A stretch of 64,000 bases of DNA from Pseudoglutamicibacter albus (GTDB lineage: Bacteria; Actinomycetota; Actinomycetes; Actinomycetales; Micrococcaceae), in the NCBI RefSeq assembly GCF_022346425.1, contig NZ_JAKRCW010000006.1, forward strand, positions 62,001 to 126,000. Reading direction: 5' to 3'. The translations under genes and the position numbers were made by a program. The notes under the pieces were generated by a model that did no database searches, had not been told where the DNA came from, and worked only from the letters and a program-made list of their open reading frames with translations. Shown here piece by piece: positions 43,718 to 53,449 of this stretch. How positions within the stretch are numbered: position 1 is the stretch's first letter; the number at the start of each line of letters is the position of its first letter.

Positions 43718-44209
43718 ATGACCACCGCACCCCTTTGCGAACCAACCACAGCTGCCACACTTGCAACCGCATCAACAGGTGCACCTGCGCCAGCACCACC
43801 ATTATCAGCACAGCCATTAAGCACGCCACAGTCTCCGGTGCAGGCGGGTGCTCCGGCGCATCAGCATCTGGCACGAACGGTAGCTCAAGCGATCGCCGAT
43901 GTACTCTCCGGGCGTCGCCCCTCCCTCGCTTTGGCCGGGTGGTTTGAACTCATGCCACTCAACAAAGTCCAAAACCGTGCCGGTTGGGAACGCGAAGCAT
44001 CCCAAGCGAACGCAACCCCGTGGCCGTGGCGGACACTTTCACTCATCTCATGCCACGTCCAAGCCCAATACAAACACGAAGACACCCGCGCACTCCCCAC
44101 GCTTGAATGTTGCGCGAGCATCCTCACCCCGCGCGGGGTACGCGCCATCGCCTTCACCCTGAAACCACACGGCCGCAGGTTGCGTTGCACCGACGTACAC
44201 ATCGGGTGA
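43718..44209 (+). CDS. Rv3235-family protein
   Basis: This is a 163-residue protein of the actinobacterial Rv3235 family. A Thr/Ala/Pro-rich N-terminus (about 1-45) is followed by the family core: ARTVAQAIADVLSGRRPSL, the GWFELMPLNKV segment, and a C-terminal beta region ending RLRCTDVHIG. In many actinobacteria this family is encoded beside secA, as here, but its function is unknown. It has no signal peptide and no membrane segment. It shares orientation with the LysM gene and converges on secA with a strong hairpin between. Confidence 0.82.
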   Translation: MTTAPLCEPTTAATLATASTGAPAPAPPLSAQPLSTPQSPVQAGAPAHQHLARTVAQAIADVLSGRRPSLALAGWFELMPLNKVQNRAGWEREASQANATPWPWRTLSLISCHVQAQYKHEDTRALPTLECCASILTPRGVRAIAFTLKPHGRRLRCTDVHIG

Positions 44210-44226
44210 AAGCAAAGCTAAATCAA

Positions 44227-44267
44227 CAGTGGGGTTTGCACACCAGGCTGGTGTGCAAACCCCACTG
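44227..44267. terminator. Bidirectional hairpin between the Rv3235-like gene and secA
   Basis: Twenty-base arms at 44227-44246 and 44248-44267 are exact complements around a single base; the innermost pairs must open to form a loop. It lies between two convergent genes, 17 bases after one stop and 66 beyond the other. Neither side has a strong T-tract. Confidence 0.8.
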
Positions 44268-44332
44268 CATCAGAACCGCTACCTAGGTCAACGCTCTAAC
44301 TCTGCGCCCTAGTTCGCTCATCCGTTTGGAAG

Positions 44333-47023
44333 CTAGTGGCGCTTGCGTGAACGCTTCTTAGCCTTACGTGCTTGTTTACCGGTCATCCTCGGCCCTTCCT
44401 TGGCAGCGCGAGTCCGGCGAGTACGCGCCTCCCCGCTTTCATCCGGCGCCGAATACTCGAGATCTTCCTGGCTCGTCTGGGCATCCATCAGGCCAGCACC
44501 GCGAGCCTCACCGGCGTCATGGCCCGGCTCCACCTCGGCATGGAACAAGAGGGAAACCGAATCCTCACGGATCGCTTCCATCATGGCCTCGAACATTTCA
44601 TAGCCTTCGCGCTGATACTCAACCAGCGGGTCACGCTGAGCCATCGCACGCAAACCGATGCCCTCCTTGAGATAATCCATCTCGTAGAGGTGTTCTTGCC
44701 ACTTACGGCCGATCGAAGACAACACAACACGGCGCTCAAGGTCACGCATCGTGCTCGAACCCAAGTACTCCTCGCGGCGTTCATAAGCGACCATCGCATC
44801 AGAGACAATCTCTTCTTTGAGCATCTCCGCGGTCAAGCCACCCTTATCGCCGCCGGCTTCCTCAATGAGGTCCTCCGGGCTCAGCGTTACCGGGTAGAGA
44901 ACCCGCAGGTTGCTCCACAACGCGTCGAGGTCCCAATCATACGGCTCACCGGCCAGAGTGGTTTCGGTGACCATCGCACCCACGGCGTCTTCGATGAACT
45001 GCTTGATCCGCTCACCCAAGTCTTCGCCTTCGAGTATCTGGCGGCGGTCAGCATAGATCGCTTCACGCTGACGGTTCATCACATCGTCATACTTCAGAAC
45101 GTTCTTACGCTGCTCCGTGTTGACAGACTCAACCTGGCGCTGAGCGGACTCGATGGCACGCGAAACCATCTTCGATTCAAGCGCCATATCATCCGGCATG
45201 TTTGGCGAATTCATGATGCGTTCTGCCATACCGGCATTGAACCGACGCATGAGCTCATCCGACATCGACAGATAGAAACGAGACTCACCAGGGTCACCCT
45301 GACGGCCGGAACGACCACGCAACTGGTTATCGATACGGCGGGATTCGTGGCGTTCGGTACCCAAAACGTAGAGGCCACCCAGCTCGCGCACTTCGTCGCC
45401 TTCGGCTTCGCATTCAGCCTGGATATGGTCAAAGACCTCATCCCAGACCGCTTGGTAGCCCTCAGGATCATTCTCTGCATCCAAGCCACGGTTCTTCATC
45501 TCCGTGACGGCGAGGAACTCAGCGTTACCGCCGAGCATGATGTCAGTACCACGGCCAGCCATGTTCGTAGCGACCGTGACAGCGCCTTTCTTACCGGCCT
45601 GAGCAACAACCGCGGCTTCGCGTTCGTGCTGCTTAGCGTTCAAAACCTCGTGGCGGATACCGCGCTTGGCAAGCTTTTGCGATAAGTATTCGGACTTCTC
45701 AACCGATGTTGTACCGACCAGCACCGGCTGGCCCAGGCGGTGGCGGTCCTCAATATCTTGAGCTACCGCCTCAAACTTTGAGATCTCGTTCTTATAGATC
45801 AAGTCCGGCTTATCCACGCGCTGCATCGGCTTATTCGTTGGGATCGGGACCACGCCGAGCTTATACGTGTTGTTGAACTCCGCAGCCTCAGTCTCAGCTG
45901 TACCGGTCATGCCGGAGAGCTTGTCATAGAGACGGAAATAGTTCTGCAACGTCACCGTTGCCAAGGTCTGGTTCTCGGCCTTGATCTCAACGTTTTCTTT
46001 AGCCTCGATCGCCTGGTGCATGCCTTCCGAATAGCGGCGGCCAGGCAGTGAACGGCCCGTGTGCTCATCGACGATCATGATCTCGCCGTTCATGACCACA
46101 TAGTCTTTATCCCGCTTGAACAGTTCTTTAGCTTTGATCGCGTTATTCAAGAAACCGATCAGCGGAGTATTCGCGGACTCATACAGGTTGTCGATACCCA
46201 GGTAGTCCTCAACCTTGTCGATACCCGATTCCTTAACGCCCACCGTGCGCTTCTTGATATCGACTTCATAATCTTCATCCAGCTTCATGCCACGCACGAG
46301 CTTGGAGAACTCGCTGTACCAACGGTTCACATCCCCCTGCGCGGGGCCGGAAATGATGAGTGGAGTACGGGCCTCATCAATCAGAATCGAGTCGACCTCA
46401 TCGACGATCGCGAAGTTGTGGCCGCGCTGAACCAGCTCATCCTTGGACCAAGCCATGTTGTCACGCAGATAGTCGAAACCGAACTCGTTATTGGTTCCGT
46501 ACGTGATGTCCGCGGCGTACTGTTCACGACGCACCGCAGGCTTCTGATTCGAAACGATCACGCCCGTGCTCATGCCTAAGAAACGGTAGAGGCGCGACAT
46601 CAGCTCGCCCTGATAGTTGGCGAGGAAGTCGTTGGTCGTCACGACGTGGACGCCCTTACCGGAGATCGCGTTGAGATACGCGGCCGCGGTAGCCACGAGC
46701 GTCTTACCTTCACCGGTCTTCATCTCAGCGATATTGCCCAGGTGTAGGGCGGCCGCACCCATCATCTGAACATCAAAGTGGCGCATACCCAGTGTGCGTT
46801 GTGAGGCTTCTCGAACCACCGCGAACGCTTCCGGGAGCATGTCATCGAGGCTCTCGCCCGCCGCGTAACGCTCACGGAACTGATCCGTCATGGAATGCAG
46901 CTCGTCATCCGTGAGTTCCATGATGGAGTCTTCGAGTGCGTTGATCTGTGAAACGTATGAACGCAGTCGCTTCAGAATGCGTTTATCGCCAGCTCGCAGA
47001 ATACGTTCGAACAGATTGGCCAC
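44333..47023 (-). CDS. secA: Preprotein translocase ATPase SecA
   Basis: SecA is the motor ATPase driving proteins through SecYEG. Motifs are Walker [37 protein letters not shown], the preprotein-binding region (about 220-370), [37 protein letters not shown], and the helical scaffold [21 protein letters not shown]. The GTG at 47023 is preferred over an ATG at 47044 because GGGGGAG lies 9 bases upstream and homologues begin at VANLFERIL; this gives 896 residues. The C-terminus is basic ([11 protein letters not shown]) with no CxCx8C(H/C) zinc motif visible. It follows hpf. Confidence 0.98.
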   Translation of the reverse strand: MANLFERILRAGDKRILKRLRSYVSQINALEDSIMELTDDELHSMTDQFRERYAAGESLDDMLPEAFAVVREASQRTLGMRHFDVQMMGAAALHLGNIAEMKTGEGKTLVATAAAYLNAISGKGVHVVTTNDFLANYQGELMSRLYRFLGMSTGVIVSNQKPAVRREQYAADITYGTNNEFGFDYLRDNMAWSKDELVQRGHNFAIVDEVDSILIDEARTPLIISGPAQGDVNRWYSEFSKLVRGMKLDEDYEVDIKKRTVGVKESGIDKVEDYLGIDNLYESANTPLIGFLNNAIKAKELFKRDKDYVVMNGEIMIVDEHTGRSLPGRRYSEGMHQAIEAKENVEIKAENQTLATVTLQNYFRLYDKLSGMTGTAETEAAEFNNTYKLGVVPIPTNKPMQRVDKPDLIYKNEISKFEAVAQDIEDRHRLGQPVLVGTTSVEKSEYLSQKLAKRGIRHEVLNAKQHEREAAVVAQAGKKGAVTVATNMAGRGTDIMLGGNAEFLAVTEMKNRGLDAENDPEGYQAVWDEVFDHIQAECEAEGDEVRELGGLYVLGTERHESRRIDNQLRGRSGRQGDPGESRFYLSMSDELMRRFNAGMAERIMNSPNMPDDMALESKMVSRAIESAQRQVESVNTEQRKNVLKYDDVMNRQREAIYADRRQILEGEDLGERIKQFIEDAVGAMVTETTLAGEPYDWDLDALWSNLRVLYPVTLSPEDLIEEAGGDKGGLTAEMLKEEIVSDAMVAYERREEYLGSSTMRDLERRVVLSSIGRKWQEHLYEMDYLKEGIGLRAMAQRDPLVEYQREGYEMFEAMMEAIREDSVSLLFHAEVEPGHDAGEARGAGLMDAQTSQEDLEYSAPDESGEARTRRTRAAKEGPRMTGKQARKAKKRSRKRH

Positions 47024-47108
47024 GTGTGTTCTCCCCCATGACAAAGCAACCGGAATCTACCGGCCTTTCGCCATCTTACGCGTTGAATATGTTTTAACCC
47101 CAAGCCAA

Positions 47109-47139
47109 TGGCGGGAGATTCATGAAAAATCTCCCGCCA
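47109..47139 (-). terminator. Hairpin between hpf and secA
   Basis: Perfect 12-bp arms TGGCGGGAGATT (47109-47120) and AATCTCCCGCCA (47128-47139) enclose a 7-base loop, 71 bases beyond the hpf stop and 86 upstream of the secA start. No T-tract follows on the minus strand. It probably separates hpf and secA transcripts. Confidence 0.7.
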
Positions 47140-47209
47140 CTGACTCAGGCGACAGTTATTAAAACTCTAGTTCCCCACTGCCATGGGAAGGCTAGACACG
47201 ATGCTTGTG

Positions 47210-47854
47210 TTAGCTGCGGTAGGTCTTGCTTCCGTCCCGGGTTGCTTCCGTAAGGTTCTCATCCAGGGAAATAACACCGTAAGACCAGCCGCGGCGACGA
47301 TAAACCAGCGATGGCAGGCCGGTTTCGGAGTCAAGGAACAAATAGAACGGGTGGCCCACCAGCTCCATGTTGTCCACGGCATCGTCTTCAGTCATGGGGA
47401 TGGCTGGGAAACGCTTGCGGCGGATCTCAACCGGAACATCGCCAACCTCTTCCTTACGCTGAGCTTCCTGCACCTGTTCAACCAGGGACTTATCACTTGC
47501 AGGAACAGCTTCCAGATCGATCGGCGGGTTCAACGCACGGTCATTGCGGCGGTGGTCCTTTGCTTTGTCGCGTGCACGGCGCAAACGCTCAAGCAACTTA
47601 GCGAATGCGAGGTCAAAAGCCGAGAACTTCTCGGACGAGTGCGCTTCAGCACGGACCGCCGGGCCAGGCCCGATCACGGTGACTTCGACAGTCATTTCAG
47701 AATCAGAGACGCGTGCGTTCGGTTGGCGTGAGACCTTGATATCGATGTTGTGGGCCCGCGGTGAAAGCTGTTCAACCTTCGCGGCACGGTCCTCGACGTA
47801 TTCGCGGAACCGGTCAGTAACGCTGACGTTGCGGCCAATTACGTTGACATCCAT
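47210..47854 (-). CDS. hpf: Long-form ribosome hibernation promoting factor HPF
   Basis: This protein dimerises 70S ribosomes into inactive 100S particles in stationary phase. The N-terminal S30AE domain (about 1-105) begins MDVNVIGRNVSVTDRFREYV and contains ERLRRARDKAKDHRR. A linker is followed by the C-terminal dimerisation domain (about 150-205, RKRFPAIPMTEDDAVDNMELVGHPFYLF in two parts, then VYRRRGWSYGVISLDE). The 214 residues identify the long form. AGGACC lies near the ATG. It lies between comF and secA, as in many actinobacteria. Confidence 0.96.
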   Translation of the reverse strand: MDVNVIGRNVSVTDRFREYVEDRAAKVEQLSPRAHNIDIKVSRQPNARVSDSEMTVEVTVIGPGPAVRAEAHSSEKFSAFDLAFAKLLERLRRARDKAKDHRRNDRALNPPIDLEAVPASDKSLVEQVQEAQRKEEVGDVPVEIRRKRFPAIPMTEDDAVDNMELVGHPFYLFLDSETGLPSLVYRRRGWSYGVISLDENLTEATRDGSKTYRS

Positions 47855-48037
47855 GAGAGGTCCTCCCTCAATTCCGAAACAACACCCGGTGACGGTCTGA
47901 CGGGAAGATTATGAACTCATCACCGCCGTTGACGCCAGGTGATGGGTTTGGCTGGAGGCTCATCCTCGAACTCAAGCCCATGCTTAAAGTTACCCCGGTC
48001 ACACCCTGGAGCGCATCCCATGTGCTCGTGTTGTGGA

Positions 48038-48982
48038 TCAGTTAAGCGGGTGGCTTATTTCTGACACTACGTTTGCCCCTCCCGGTGGACGCACCCAGGC
48101 GACACAGAAAGCCCCTTTGACGTTGAAGCCGTGAGCACGCAAGACGCGGGAAGCCTCGGCAAGCGTGGCACCGGTCGTTACTACGTCATCGAACAGAACC
48201 ACATGCCTGGGAACCTTTCTGTAGGGACTGCGATGTTTCACGTGGGCCACGGCACGGTAATCGACAGCGAACTGTCCTTTCACTGCGTTCGCTCGGCCAC
48301 TTCTACCCCGGGACTTCTGCGGACCCTGGTTGGCCAGCCCCAGGCTCGTCAACGTCCGCACCCGCAAGAGGTTCATGACGGGACCCACGTGAGAAGCACG
48401 TAAGAGCTCTTCAACCGGAGAGAACCCACGGGATCGCACCGAAGAAGCTTTCGAGGGTATCGGAACAACCGCAACAGGTCCCGCAACCGATTGCAAAAGG
48501 TTCCACGTCCGCTCAACGGCAGGCCCAAATCGTTCGATCAACCCCAGCCCACCACGCGTCTTTGCCGCCAGCAAAACATTAGAGACGATCCCGGAGTACG
48601 GTGCCGCACACACCACCGGGGCCGGAGAGCTCGGGGCTAGAACATCAAATTCGCGTAGATCATCAACTACCGCAGGGTGCAACAGAGCCTTGCCTAAGCG
48701 CGAGGAGCATTCCGGACACAGCGGGCCGGCATCGCTGGTACATCCCACGCACCGAGCAGGCAGAATCGCACGTGCTGCCTCACTCACTGCCTGGCGCATC
48801 GTGGTTCCGGCAGGCCCAAACCATACGGCATCAGCGGCCTCCCGCCACCGCGCTACACGACCGCCAGGGCTGTTGTTGAGTCGCCGCCTGCCGGTTGTTC
48901 CGCGCTTGTCGGTTCCACCGGTTCCGTCTAAGCGCCTGCTTGGTGCCGCCATGTACTCAGCATCGCGCACCGCACGCCGCAC
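48038..48982 (-). CDS. ComF-family phosphoribosyltransferase-like protein
   Basis: This is a cytoplasmic ComF-like protein. A zinc-ribbon-like N-terminal part has CVGCTSDAGPLCPEC (about 78-92). The phosphoribosyltransferase-type core (about 120-300) has VVPIPSKASSVRSRGFSPVEELL, ANQGPQKSRGRSGRANAV and the PRPP-loop HVVLFDDVVTTGATLAEA. The first 60 residues are basic and poorly conserved. The GTG at 48982 and ATG at 48952 are both possible starts, neither with a clear Shine-Dalgarno sequence. ComF homologues take part in DNA uptake in competent bacteria; here no other competence gene is nearby, so the role is unresolved. Confidence 0.88.
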   Translation of the reverse strand: MRRAVRDAEYMAAPSRRLDGTGGTDKRGTTGRRRLNNSPGGRVARWREAADAVWFGPAGTTMRQAVSEAARAILPARCVGCTSDAGPLCPECSSRLGKALLHPAVVDDLREFDVLAPSSPAPVVCAAPYSGIVSNVLLAAKTRGGLGLIERFGPAVERTWNLLQSVAGPVAVVPIPSKASSVRSRGFSPVEELLRASHVGPVMNLLRVRTLTSLGLANQGPQKSRGRSGRANAVKGQFAVDYRAVAHVKHRSPYRKVPRHVVLFDDVVTTGATLAEASRVLRAHGFNVKGAFCVAWVRPPGGANVVSEISHPLN

Positions 48983-49057
48983 TCAACCGCGAGAAGGAAA
49001 AGATGTGGACAGAACACCGGGAAACCAGACCTGTGAATAGGCAAACGCAGCAACTAC

Positions 49058-50797
49058 TTAGCCTGCGTAGGAAAGCTGGCTTCCGTCTCTGCGAACCTGC
49101 CGCCATCCGTTAGAGGTGCGCTGATAGAGGCCGTCAGCGTTCTCTGCATACACATCCTCGGGGCCCACACCCACCGTCAGGTGCGTTAGCCCCAGCAACG
49201 GTTGCCGCCACATGCTCGTTTCGTCGTTGAGGCCGATCTGCTCAACATCCACCCGGGCCGTGGAATCGGGTTTATACACAACCAGGTCGGCCGCCCCGAT
49301 CCACTGCACGCGTGTCGGGTTCACGGTGGTCTTTAACCTCAGCGGGCTCGCTAAAGCTACCGGACGGTCAGTCTTGGTGCGTTGAATACCGGATACCTGC
49401 AAGCGTTCGCCATCAGCGTCCGTGAGCGTAAACGCAAGCCGTGCTCCGTCCGGAGAAACCCGCACCGAGGTCACAGAGGTGTTAGGTTTCATGTCCAGCT
49501 TCATGCGGACCGTTTTCCCGTTCGAGGAATCGTAGGCCACCACGCCCTCAGGGTCCGATGTCCACACCCACCCGAAGCTATCCATCGACGGCGCGGTCAT
49601 GACCGGGCCGCTGGCGAGCTCCTTGTACGTTCTTTTCTCACCGTCCACGGCCAAAAGCCGGGTCTGTTGGGCCGCTAAGACCGCGTATTTGGTGTCATCT
49701 TCTGGCTGCATCGTCGGAGACGACAGCCCCGGGCCTAAAGTCGAATCCGTCTCAATGAGTGTGCTGTTGGAATCACGCACACGCACCAAAAGGTCGTTCT
49801 GAAGCCCCACGAGCTTATCCGATACCTCGGCTTCGACAACAGGTGGATTGCGTTCAGCATCAGCGGAAACCTTCAACTCTTGCTGATCCACCGACATTGA
49901 GACCTGATTGACCGAGGACAATTCGTTCAAACTCAGGTCCAGTTGCCGCATCATGAGGCTACGTTGCCGGTCATCAGCGCCAGCAACAACACCCTCCGGA
50001 ACATCAACCTGAGCCATGCCGTCCTGCACGGGCACAGCCTGCCGGGCAAGTTTCGCATCGCGCGGGAACGCGCTCGAGACCGAACCCTCAAGATAGGGCG
50101 CAGGGCCATGCAGTAGCGCGGTCACGACAGCGGTAGCCATACCTTGACGGCGCGCGAACCACCGAACATCCGGCACCACGGCCGTGAACTGCGGGTTATA
50201 GAACGCGAGCTCTACAGGTTCGTAGGCGCGTTGGAACAGCTGCGATTCAACCACTACGCTATCGGGCACCTTCGAGATGCGCCATTCCCCGTTTTCTTTC
50301 AAAACCTCAAATTTGAGGTTGCGTGGTTTAGGGTTCTCAGCATCGGTTTTCACACCGTAGGCGTCGATCGTGCGCAGCACGCGAGGGTTCGCTTCCAGAG
50401 CGCTTGCGCCCTCCCCGGAACGCTTCACCTCAGGTGTTGAGTCAGTGACGATGACTTCATGGGTCGGGTTCCATTCAGGCGCCTTCTCTGCAGTCAGGAA
50501 GCTGCGGGCCACCGCCCAGTCATCCTGTGAAGAGACACCCGCGGCGAGGAAACCCCTCACGATGGTTTCTGGTGAATCCCCCGGGGACGGGCCAGGCACA
50601 TCGAAGGTATAGCTTTGTTCCCCGCCACTGCGTTCGCTTGGCTCCAACGTTCCGACAGGCCCCGCGGTGGGGATGCTCCCGCACCCAGCCAGGACGGTAG
50701 CGAGCACAACGCTCAGCACGGACATCAGCACGATGCGCCAGCCACGCGAGCCTGTGTTGCAGCTTGCGTTGTGGCTGGGTGAAATCAGCGAGGTCAT
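49058..50797 (-). CDS. lpqB: LpqB lipoprotein of the MtrAB system
   Basis: This is an extracytoplasmic lipoprotein that interacts with the sensor kinase MtrB. The signal peptide ends in lipobox VLAGCGS (Cys about 39). An N-terminal domain (about 60-190), a GerMN domain (about 195-320, ATAVVTALLHGPAPYLEGSV) and a C-terminal beta-propeller-like region with WTSDPEGVVAYDSSNGK follow. It has 579 residues. The ATG overlaps the mtrB stop by four bases, so it is translationally coupled. The order mtrA-mtrB-lpqB is conserved across actinobacteria. Confidence 0.95.
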   Translation of the reverse strand: MTSLISPSHNASCNTGSRGWRIVLMSVLSVVLATVLAGCGSIPTAGPVGTLEPSERSGGEQSYTFDVPGPSPGDSPETIVRGFLAAGVSSQDDWAVARSFLTAEKAPEWNPTHEVIVTDSTPEVKRSGEGASALEANPRVLRTIDAYGVKTDAENPKPRNLKFEVLKENGEWRISKVPDSVVVESQLFQRAYEPVELAFYNPQFTAVVPDVRWFARRQGMATAVVTALLHGPAPYLEGSVSSAFPRDAKLARQAVPVQDGMAQVDVPEGVVAGADDRQRSLMMRQLDLSLNELSSVNQVSMSVDQQELKVSADAERNPPVVEAEVSDKLVGLQNDLLVRVRDSNSTLIETDSTLGPGLSSPTMQPEDDTKYAVLAAQQTRLLAVDGEKRTYKELASGPVMTAPSMDSFGWVWTSDPEGVVAYDSSNGKTVRMKLDMKPNTSVTSVRVSPDGARLAFTLTDADGERLQVSGIQRTKTDRPVALASPLRLKTTVNPTRVQWIGAADLVVYKPDSTARVDVEQIGLNDETSMWRQPLLGLTHLTVGVGPEDVYAENADGLYQRTSNGWRQVRRDGSQLSYAG

Positions 50798-52632
50798 GGC
50801 GCGTCACTCCCCTCAGGCGATGCCGGCTTCGTCGATGCTGCTGTGTGCTGGGCTGCTGTGTTCTGAGTTGGCGTGTTCTGTGTCGCTGTGTTCTGCGCGG
50901 TCGTCTTCTGTTCCGTCGCTTTCGCCTCCGCTGCTTTCTCCTCCGCAGCGGGCAGTTGGATCGGGTTGGTGTCGGTGTTGACTGCGGCTTCGATAGCGCC
51001 AATCCTCTTACCGTAGGGTCCCAGCGGCAGCGGGGAGACGGTGATTTTCTCGCCGAGGGTTTTAGGCAGTGTCAGGCGGAAGGTCGAGCCGACGCCAGGT
51101 TTACCCCATGCCTCGAGCGCACCGCCATGCAAGCGTGCGTCCGCCCGCGCAATGGATAGGCCAAGTCCCGAGCCGCCGGTCGTGCGTGCACGGGCTGGGT
51201 CTTTACGCCAGAACCGTTCGAAGACCCGCACCGCATCTTCTTCGCTCAAGCCAATGCCGTGATCTCGTACGGCGACTGCAACCGCATCGGAGTTCTCAGC
51301 GATCAGCACCTCGATCGGGTTACCTTCGCCGTGTTCGACCGCGTTGAGGATCAGGTTACGGATGATGCGTTCGATGCGGCGTGGATCCATTGACGCATAG
51401 ACCCCACGCTTGTTTTTATCAGCACCCACGATGGTGACTTTGACGGGCGAGCCAGCTTTGTCTGCCCACGGTTGGGCTGTGGCCATCGCGCGGGAAACGA
51501 CTGCTTCGACATCGGTTTTCGTCTCCGCTAGTTGCGCGGCGCCGGCGTCGAAGCGGGAGATTTCGAGCAGGTCATTCAGCAGGCCCTGGAAGCGTTCAAC
51601 CTGGTCATAGAGCAGTTCGGTTGAGCGGGCGTTGACGGTGCTGAATTCGTCGCGGCTGAGGTAGAGGACCTCAGCGGCCATACGCACCGTGGTCAGTGGT
51701 GTGCGCAACTCGTGAGACACGTCAGATACGAAGCGTTGCTGCATCTGTGAGAGCGCTTCAAGCTGCACGATCTGTTCGGCGAGTGAATCCGCCATCCGGT
51801 TGAAGGACGTAGACAAACGCGCAAGCTCGTCTTGACCTTGTACTTCCATGCGTTCATCGAGCCTACCGGCCGCGACCTTCTCTGCGGTTTGAGCGGCTTC
51901 CGCGACAGGCTGTAGCGAACGGCGGGCCACATACCAAGAAATACCGGTGATGATGACCAACAGAACCGCCCCGCCACCGAGCAACACGCGTTGAACCAAC
52001 ACGAGGGTGTCAGCTACTTGCGAGAAGTCATAGACGAGGAATAGCGCGTAGTCACGGCCCGGCGGGACGGTGACGCGTTTACCGAACGCAACCCCGGGTT
52101 TGATCTCGCCTTTTTCCCCGGTCAGCTCGACCGATTGCCAGTAGATGTCGGAGCCGCTGGAGACCTGGTTCTGTAGCTCATCGGTGATAGCCGCCGATGC
52201 AACTGATGAGGTGTCTTGGCCCGGAACCCAGTAGGCGGAAGCACCTGGCAGGAGCCGGAACACGACGTCGCGGCGCACCGCGACACCGTCGCCTTGCATG
52301 CCGCGCAGAGTGTCCATCACGAGGGTGGATGCGGCGTTGGCGTTGGTGGTCGATGCGGAAGAGAACGCGGAGTCCGCTTGTGCGAGCCCACGGGTCGCTT
52401 CAGCGGAAACCTGCTCAAGACGTTCTTCGAACAGGCCCTTGGAGATCTGGGCGCTCAAGAACCCGCCCACAAGAATCTCGGCAAGACCCACCAGGACCAC
52501 GGTGATTCCCACGGTTCGGAACTGGACGGAACGCCGCCACAACCGCAAACCGAGGCCAAACCATCTGCGTGGATCCCATTTGGAGTGCGCGCTCGGATCG
52601 GGCACCACCGTGCTTCGGCGGCGCCTGCGCAC
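50794..52632 (-). CDS. mtrB: MtrB sensor histidine kinase
   Basis: MtrB is the membrane sensor kinase partner of MtrA in cell wall, division and osmotic control. An N-terminal basic tail precedes helix 1 (about 42-64). An extracytoplasmic sensor domain (about 65-205) is followed by helix 2 (about 208-230), HAMP (about 231-283) and the HisKA box VSDVSHELRTPLTT with the phospho-accepting His. The HATPase domain has N-box RNLILNAVEHGEG, DHGIGLSEED and GSGLGLSIARA. The last 60 residues are Gln/Thr/Ala repeats (TTAQN, TATQN, TPTQN) encoded by a 15-bp repeat near 50840-50935. GTG at 52632 gives 612 residues; its ribosome-binding site is weak. Confidence 0.96.
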   Translation of the reverse strand: MRRRRRSTVVPDPSAHSKWDPRRWFGLGLRLWRRSVQFRTVGITVVLVGLAEILVGGFLSAQISKGLFEERLEQVSAEATRGLAQADSAFSSASTTNANAASTLVMDTLRGMQGDGVAVRRDVVFRLLPGASAYWVPGQDTSSVASAAITDELQNQVSSGSDIYWQSVELTGEKGEIKPGVAFGKRVTVPPGRDYALFLVYDFSQVADTLVLVQRVLLGGGAVLLVIITGISWYVARRSLQPVAEAAQTAEKVAAGRLDERMEVQGQDELARLSTSFNRMADSLAEQIVQLEALSQMQQRFVSDVSHELRTPLTTVRMAAEVLYLSRDEFSTVNARSTELLYDQVERFQGLLNDLLEISRFDAGAAQLAETKTDVEAVVSRAMATAQPWADKAGSPVKVTIVGADKNKRGVYASMDPRRIERIIRNLILNAVEHGEGNPIEVLIAENSDAVAVAVRDHGIGLSEEDAVRVFERFWRKDPARARTTGGSGLGLSIARADARLHGGALEAWGKPGVGSTFRLTLPKTLGEKITVSPLPLGPYGKRIGAIEAAVNTDTNPIQLPAAEEKAAEAKATEQKTTAQNTATQNTPTQNTAAQHTAASTKPASPEGSDAP

Positions 52633-52672
52633 CAAATAACGGTTGGGTAGGGCTGCTCGTCTACCCCTCGGT

Positions 52673-53353
52673 TTAGTTCTGGCCAGTCTTATAACCTACC
52701 CCTCGGACGGTCAGAACGATCTCTGGGTTTTCCGGGTCACGCTCAACCTTGGAACGCAGACGCTGAACGTGCACGTTCACAAGCCGCGTGTCTGCACTTT
52801 CGCGGTAACCCCACACCTCATTGAGCAGGTCTTCGCGCGTGAAAACCTCGCCCGGCTTGCGGGCCATGGTGGTCAAGAGATCAAACTCCAGTGGGGTCAG
52901 CTGCAGTTGCTCGTCCCCACGGAAAACCGTGTGGCGCGCCACGTCGATCGTGATGTCTTTGACCGTGAGTTTGCTACCGTCGTGGCGTTGCCCGCCGCCA
53001 CGCAAGCGTGCACGGACGCGCGCGAGCAGCTCCGCCGGCTTGAAGGGCTTAGGGATGTAGTCATCAGCGCCCGCCTCGAGCCCGCGCACCACGTCTTGCG
53101 TGTCTGATTTGGCGGTGAGCATGATGATGGGGACGTCGGATTCTTCACGGATTTCACGGCAAATCTGGATGCCGTCTTTCCCGGGAAGCATCAGATCCAG
53201 CAGCACAAGGTCAGGTTCGCTGCGGCGGAACATCTCGACAGCTTGCATGCCGTGATGGCAGAAAACCGGCTCATGTTCATCGTTCTTCAAAACGATGCCG
53301 ATCATTTCCGCCAATGCTTCATCATCATCAACGACGAGGACGTGTCCCTTCAT
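52673..53353 (-). CDS. mtrA: MtrA response regulator
   Basis: MtrA is an OmpR-family DNA-binding response regulator, essential or near-essential in many actinobacteria. The receiver domain begins GHVLVVDDDEALAEMIG, with the phospho-accepting Asp in DLVLLDLMLPGKDG and the conserved Lys in DYIPKPFKPAELL. The winged helix domain contains LTPLEFDLLTTMARKPGEVF, LLNEVWGYRESADTRLVNVH and VRGVGYKTG. The ATG at 53353 is preferred over 53362 because GAGGG lies 10 bases upstream; this gives 226 residues. A dyad CTATGTG-N5-CACATAG at 53418-53436 lies upstream and may be part of its control region. Confidence 0.98.
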   Translation of the reverse strand: MKGHVLVVDDDEALAEMIGIVLKNDEHEPVFCHHGMQAVEMFRRSEPDLVLLDLMLPGKDGIQICREIREESDVPIIMLTAKSDTQDVVRGLEAGADDYIPKPFKPAELLARVRARLRGGGQRHDGSKLTVKDITIDVARHTVFRGDEQLQLTPLEFDLLTTMARKPGEVFTREDLLNEVWGYRESADTRLVNVHVQRLRSKVERDPENPEIVLTVRGVGYKTGQN

Positions 53354-53417
53354 TTCCCGCATTCCCTCACATCTGACGCATCGAATCCACCGAACCGTGG
53401 CCTATGTATCTCTTATC

Positions 53418-53436
53418 CTATGTGATCAGCACATAG
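53418..53436. promoter_or_regulatory. Inverted repeat upstream of mtrA
   Basis: Seven-base arms CTATGTG and CACATAG flank five bases in the 96-bp gap between mtrA and the metE-like gene, about 65 bases before the mtrA start. TAGGAT just beyond it could be a -10. The binding protein is unknown. Confidence 0.45.
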
Positions 53437-53449
53437 AAACTCGGTTGGG

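Noticed and set aside
44372-45685. 437-codon plus-strand frame opposite secA
   Set aside because: Fully antisense to unmistakable SecA motifs; composition typical of a shadow frame.
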